Both the position numbers and the translations under genes were made by a program. DNA of 6,973 bases from an uncultured Eubacteriales bacterium (GTDB taxonomy: Bacteria; Bacillota; Clostridia; Monoglobales; UMGS1388), in NCBI GenBank assembly GCA_900551345.1, contig URVP01000078.1:1-6973 (forward strand). Direction: 5' to 3'. The notes beneath the pieces were generated by a model. That model made no database searches. It was not told the origin of the DNA and saw only the letters and a program-made list of their open reading frames with translations. Shown piece after piece: positions 6,656-6,973 of this stretch (positions are counted from its first letter, which is position 1; every line of letters begins with the position of its first letter).

Positions 6656-6672
6656 TACAACAGAAGGCTTAA

Positions 6673-6689
6673 TGTGAAGTATTTGTGAA
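6673..6689 (-). promoter_or_regulatory. Tandem TTCACA repeat, putative OmpR/PhoP-type regulator box
   Basis: Reading the minus strand, TTCACA (6689-6684) is repeated after five bases (6678-6673), an 11-base period equal to about one helical turn. OmpR/PhoB-family regulators bind such direct repeats as tandem dimers; the B. subtilis PhoP box, TT-A/C/T-ACA repeats about five bases apart, is closely similar. The repeat sits just upstream of an extended -10 promoter lacking a normal -35 box, ahead of an operon that encodes an OmpR-family regulator. Autoregulation is inferred. Confidence 0.55.
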
Positions 6690-6711
6690 ATAAAAATGAT
6701 TTTAATCGGAA

Positions 6712-6973
6712 TTATTCGCTTGCTTCCTCTTCACTTTCATCTATATATTTTTTAGTTAGGAATCGCTCCGCATACAGATTTGAAGCAAAATTTAGGGGAG
6801 CAAAGCCGAACAGTAAGAATGTAAAAGGATTATTAATAACCGTTCCTGCAAACAGAACAATTATAAACAGCAAGAAGCTTTGAGGCAGCTTTGCAGCGGC
6901 AATAATAATCGCACTTTTTAATGCTCCGACGGCACCTACATCGAACATAAGTATTATTTGATACACATAAAAA
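6712..6973 (-). CDS. C-terminal part of a membrane protein, DUF624/YesL-like
   Basis: The frame stays open to the right edge of the window, so this is probably the end of a longer gene; an in-frame GTG at 6966 exists but is not a convincing start. The visible 84 or so residues contain FDVGAVGALKSAIIIAAAKL, then a hydrophobic stretch likely to form two membrane helices, then a charged tail TKKYIDESEEEASE. The pattern of an FDV segment, an ALK-AxxxAxxxLP run, paired helices and a short charged end resembles the C-terminus of DUF624 (YesL-type) proteins, which often accompany carbohydrate-uptake genes in Firmicutes. Function is unknown. It is 98 bases upstream of the adaptor-like gene, in the same direction, with no strong terminator between. 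Confidence 0.6.
   Translation of the reverse strand, partial: FYVYQIILMFDVGAVGALKSAIIIAAAKLPQSFLLFIIVLFAGTVINNPFTFLLFGFAPLNFASNLYAERFLTKKYIDESEEEASE

Noticed and set aside
6620..6670. Imperfect 10-base inverted repeat (AAGCCTCCTG / CAGAAGGCTT) around the operon's -10 box
   Set aside because: One arm is simply the AGGAGG ribosome binding site and the other lies upstream of the predicted transcription start, so they would not pair in the mRNA. One mismatch and a 31-base spacing make chance likely.
6690..6721. Possible terminator after the DUF624-like gene (GAATAATTC and AAAATCATTTT)
   Set aside because: Both are short AT-rich palindromes without a stable stem and T-run combination.

Overview
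The window looks like a chromosomal segment from a low- to mid-GC Gram-positive anaerobe of the Clostridia, most likely the Oscillospiraceae/Ruminococcaceae or a relative. This is inferred from AT-rich third positions, strong GGAGG-type ribosome binding sites, sigma-A-like promoters, the trmN6-like/rsmI gene pair, an OmpR-type two-component system and a small Cys/Gly-rich membrane protein of a sort common in clostridia. No mobile element, CRISPR array, tRNA or rRNA was found. Almost everything lies on the minus strand; one tiny gene is on the plus strand.

From right to left, which is the direction of transcription: (1) 6712-6973 is the C-terminal end of a membrane protein resembling the DUF624/YesL family, cut by the window edge. 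(2) 6613 to 2721 is a three-gene operon: a 574-residue membrane-anchored protein that starts like a HlyD/MacA membrane fusion protein, an OmpR-family response regulator, and a sensor histidine kinase that overlaps the regulator by 32 bases and starts at TTG. Upstream is an extended -10 promoter preceded by a TTCACA-N5-TTCACA direct repeat, the layout expected for binding of an OmpR/PhoB-type regulator, so the operon is probably autoregulated. It ends at a strong hairpin terminator (2677-2717). (3) 2449-2613 on the plus strand is a 54-codon gene for a Cys-rich single-helix membrane peptide with its own RBS and extended -10 promoter; it converges on the same, probably bidirectional, terminator. 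(4) 2275 to 1 carries L-rhamnose isomerase (rhaA) from a near-consensus sigma-A promoter, followed by a TrmN6/YabB-like tRNA methyltransferase and the start of rsmI (16S rRNA C1402 2'-O-methyltransferase), all tightly spaced and apparently co-transcribed.

The parts that ordinary annotation explains least are the chimeric adaptor-like protein wired to a two-component system with no ABC transporter gene in view, and the Cys-rich peptide with a CxCxxCC motif on each side of its membrane helix, preceded by two adjacent palindromes in the divergent promoter region it shares with rhaA. No non-coding stretch exceeds 300 bases; the largest gap is 2276-2448, and it is filled with promoters and palindromes.
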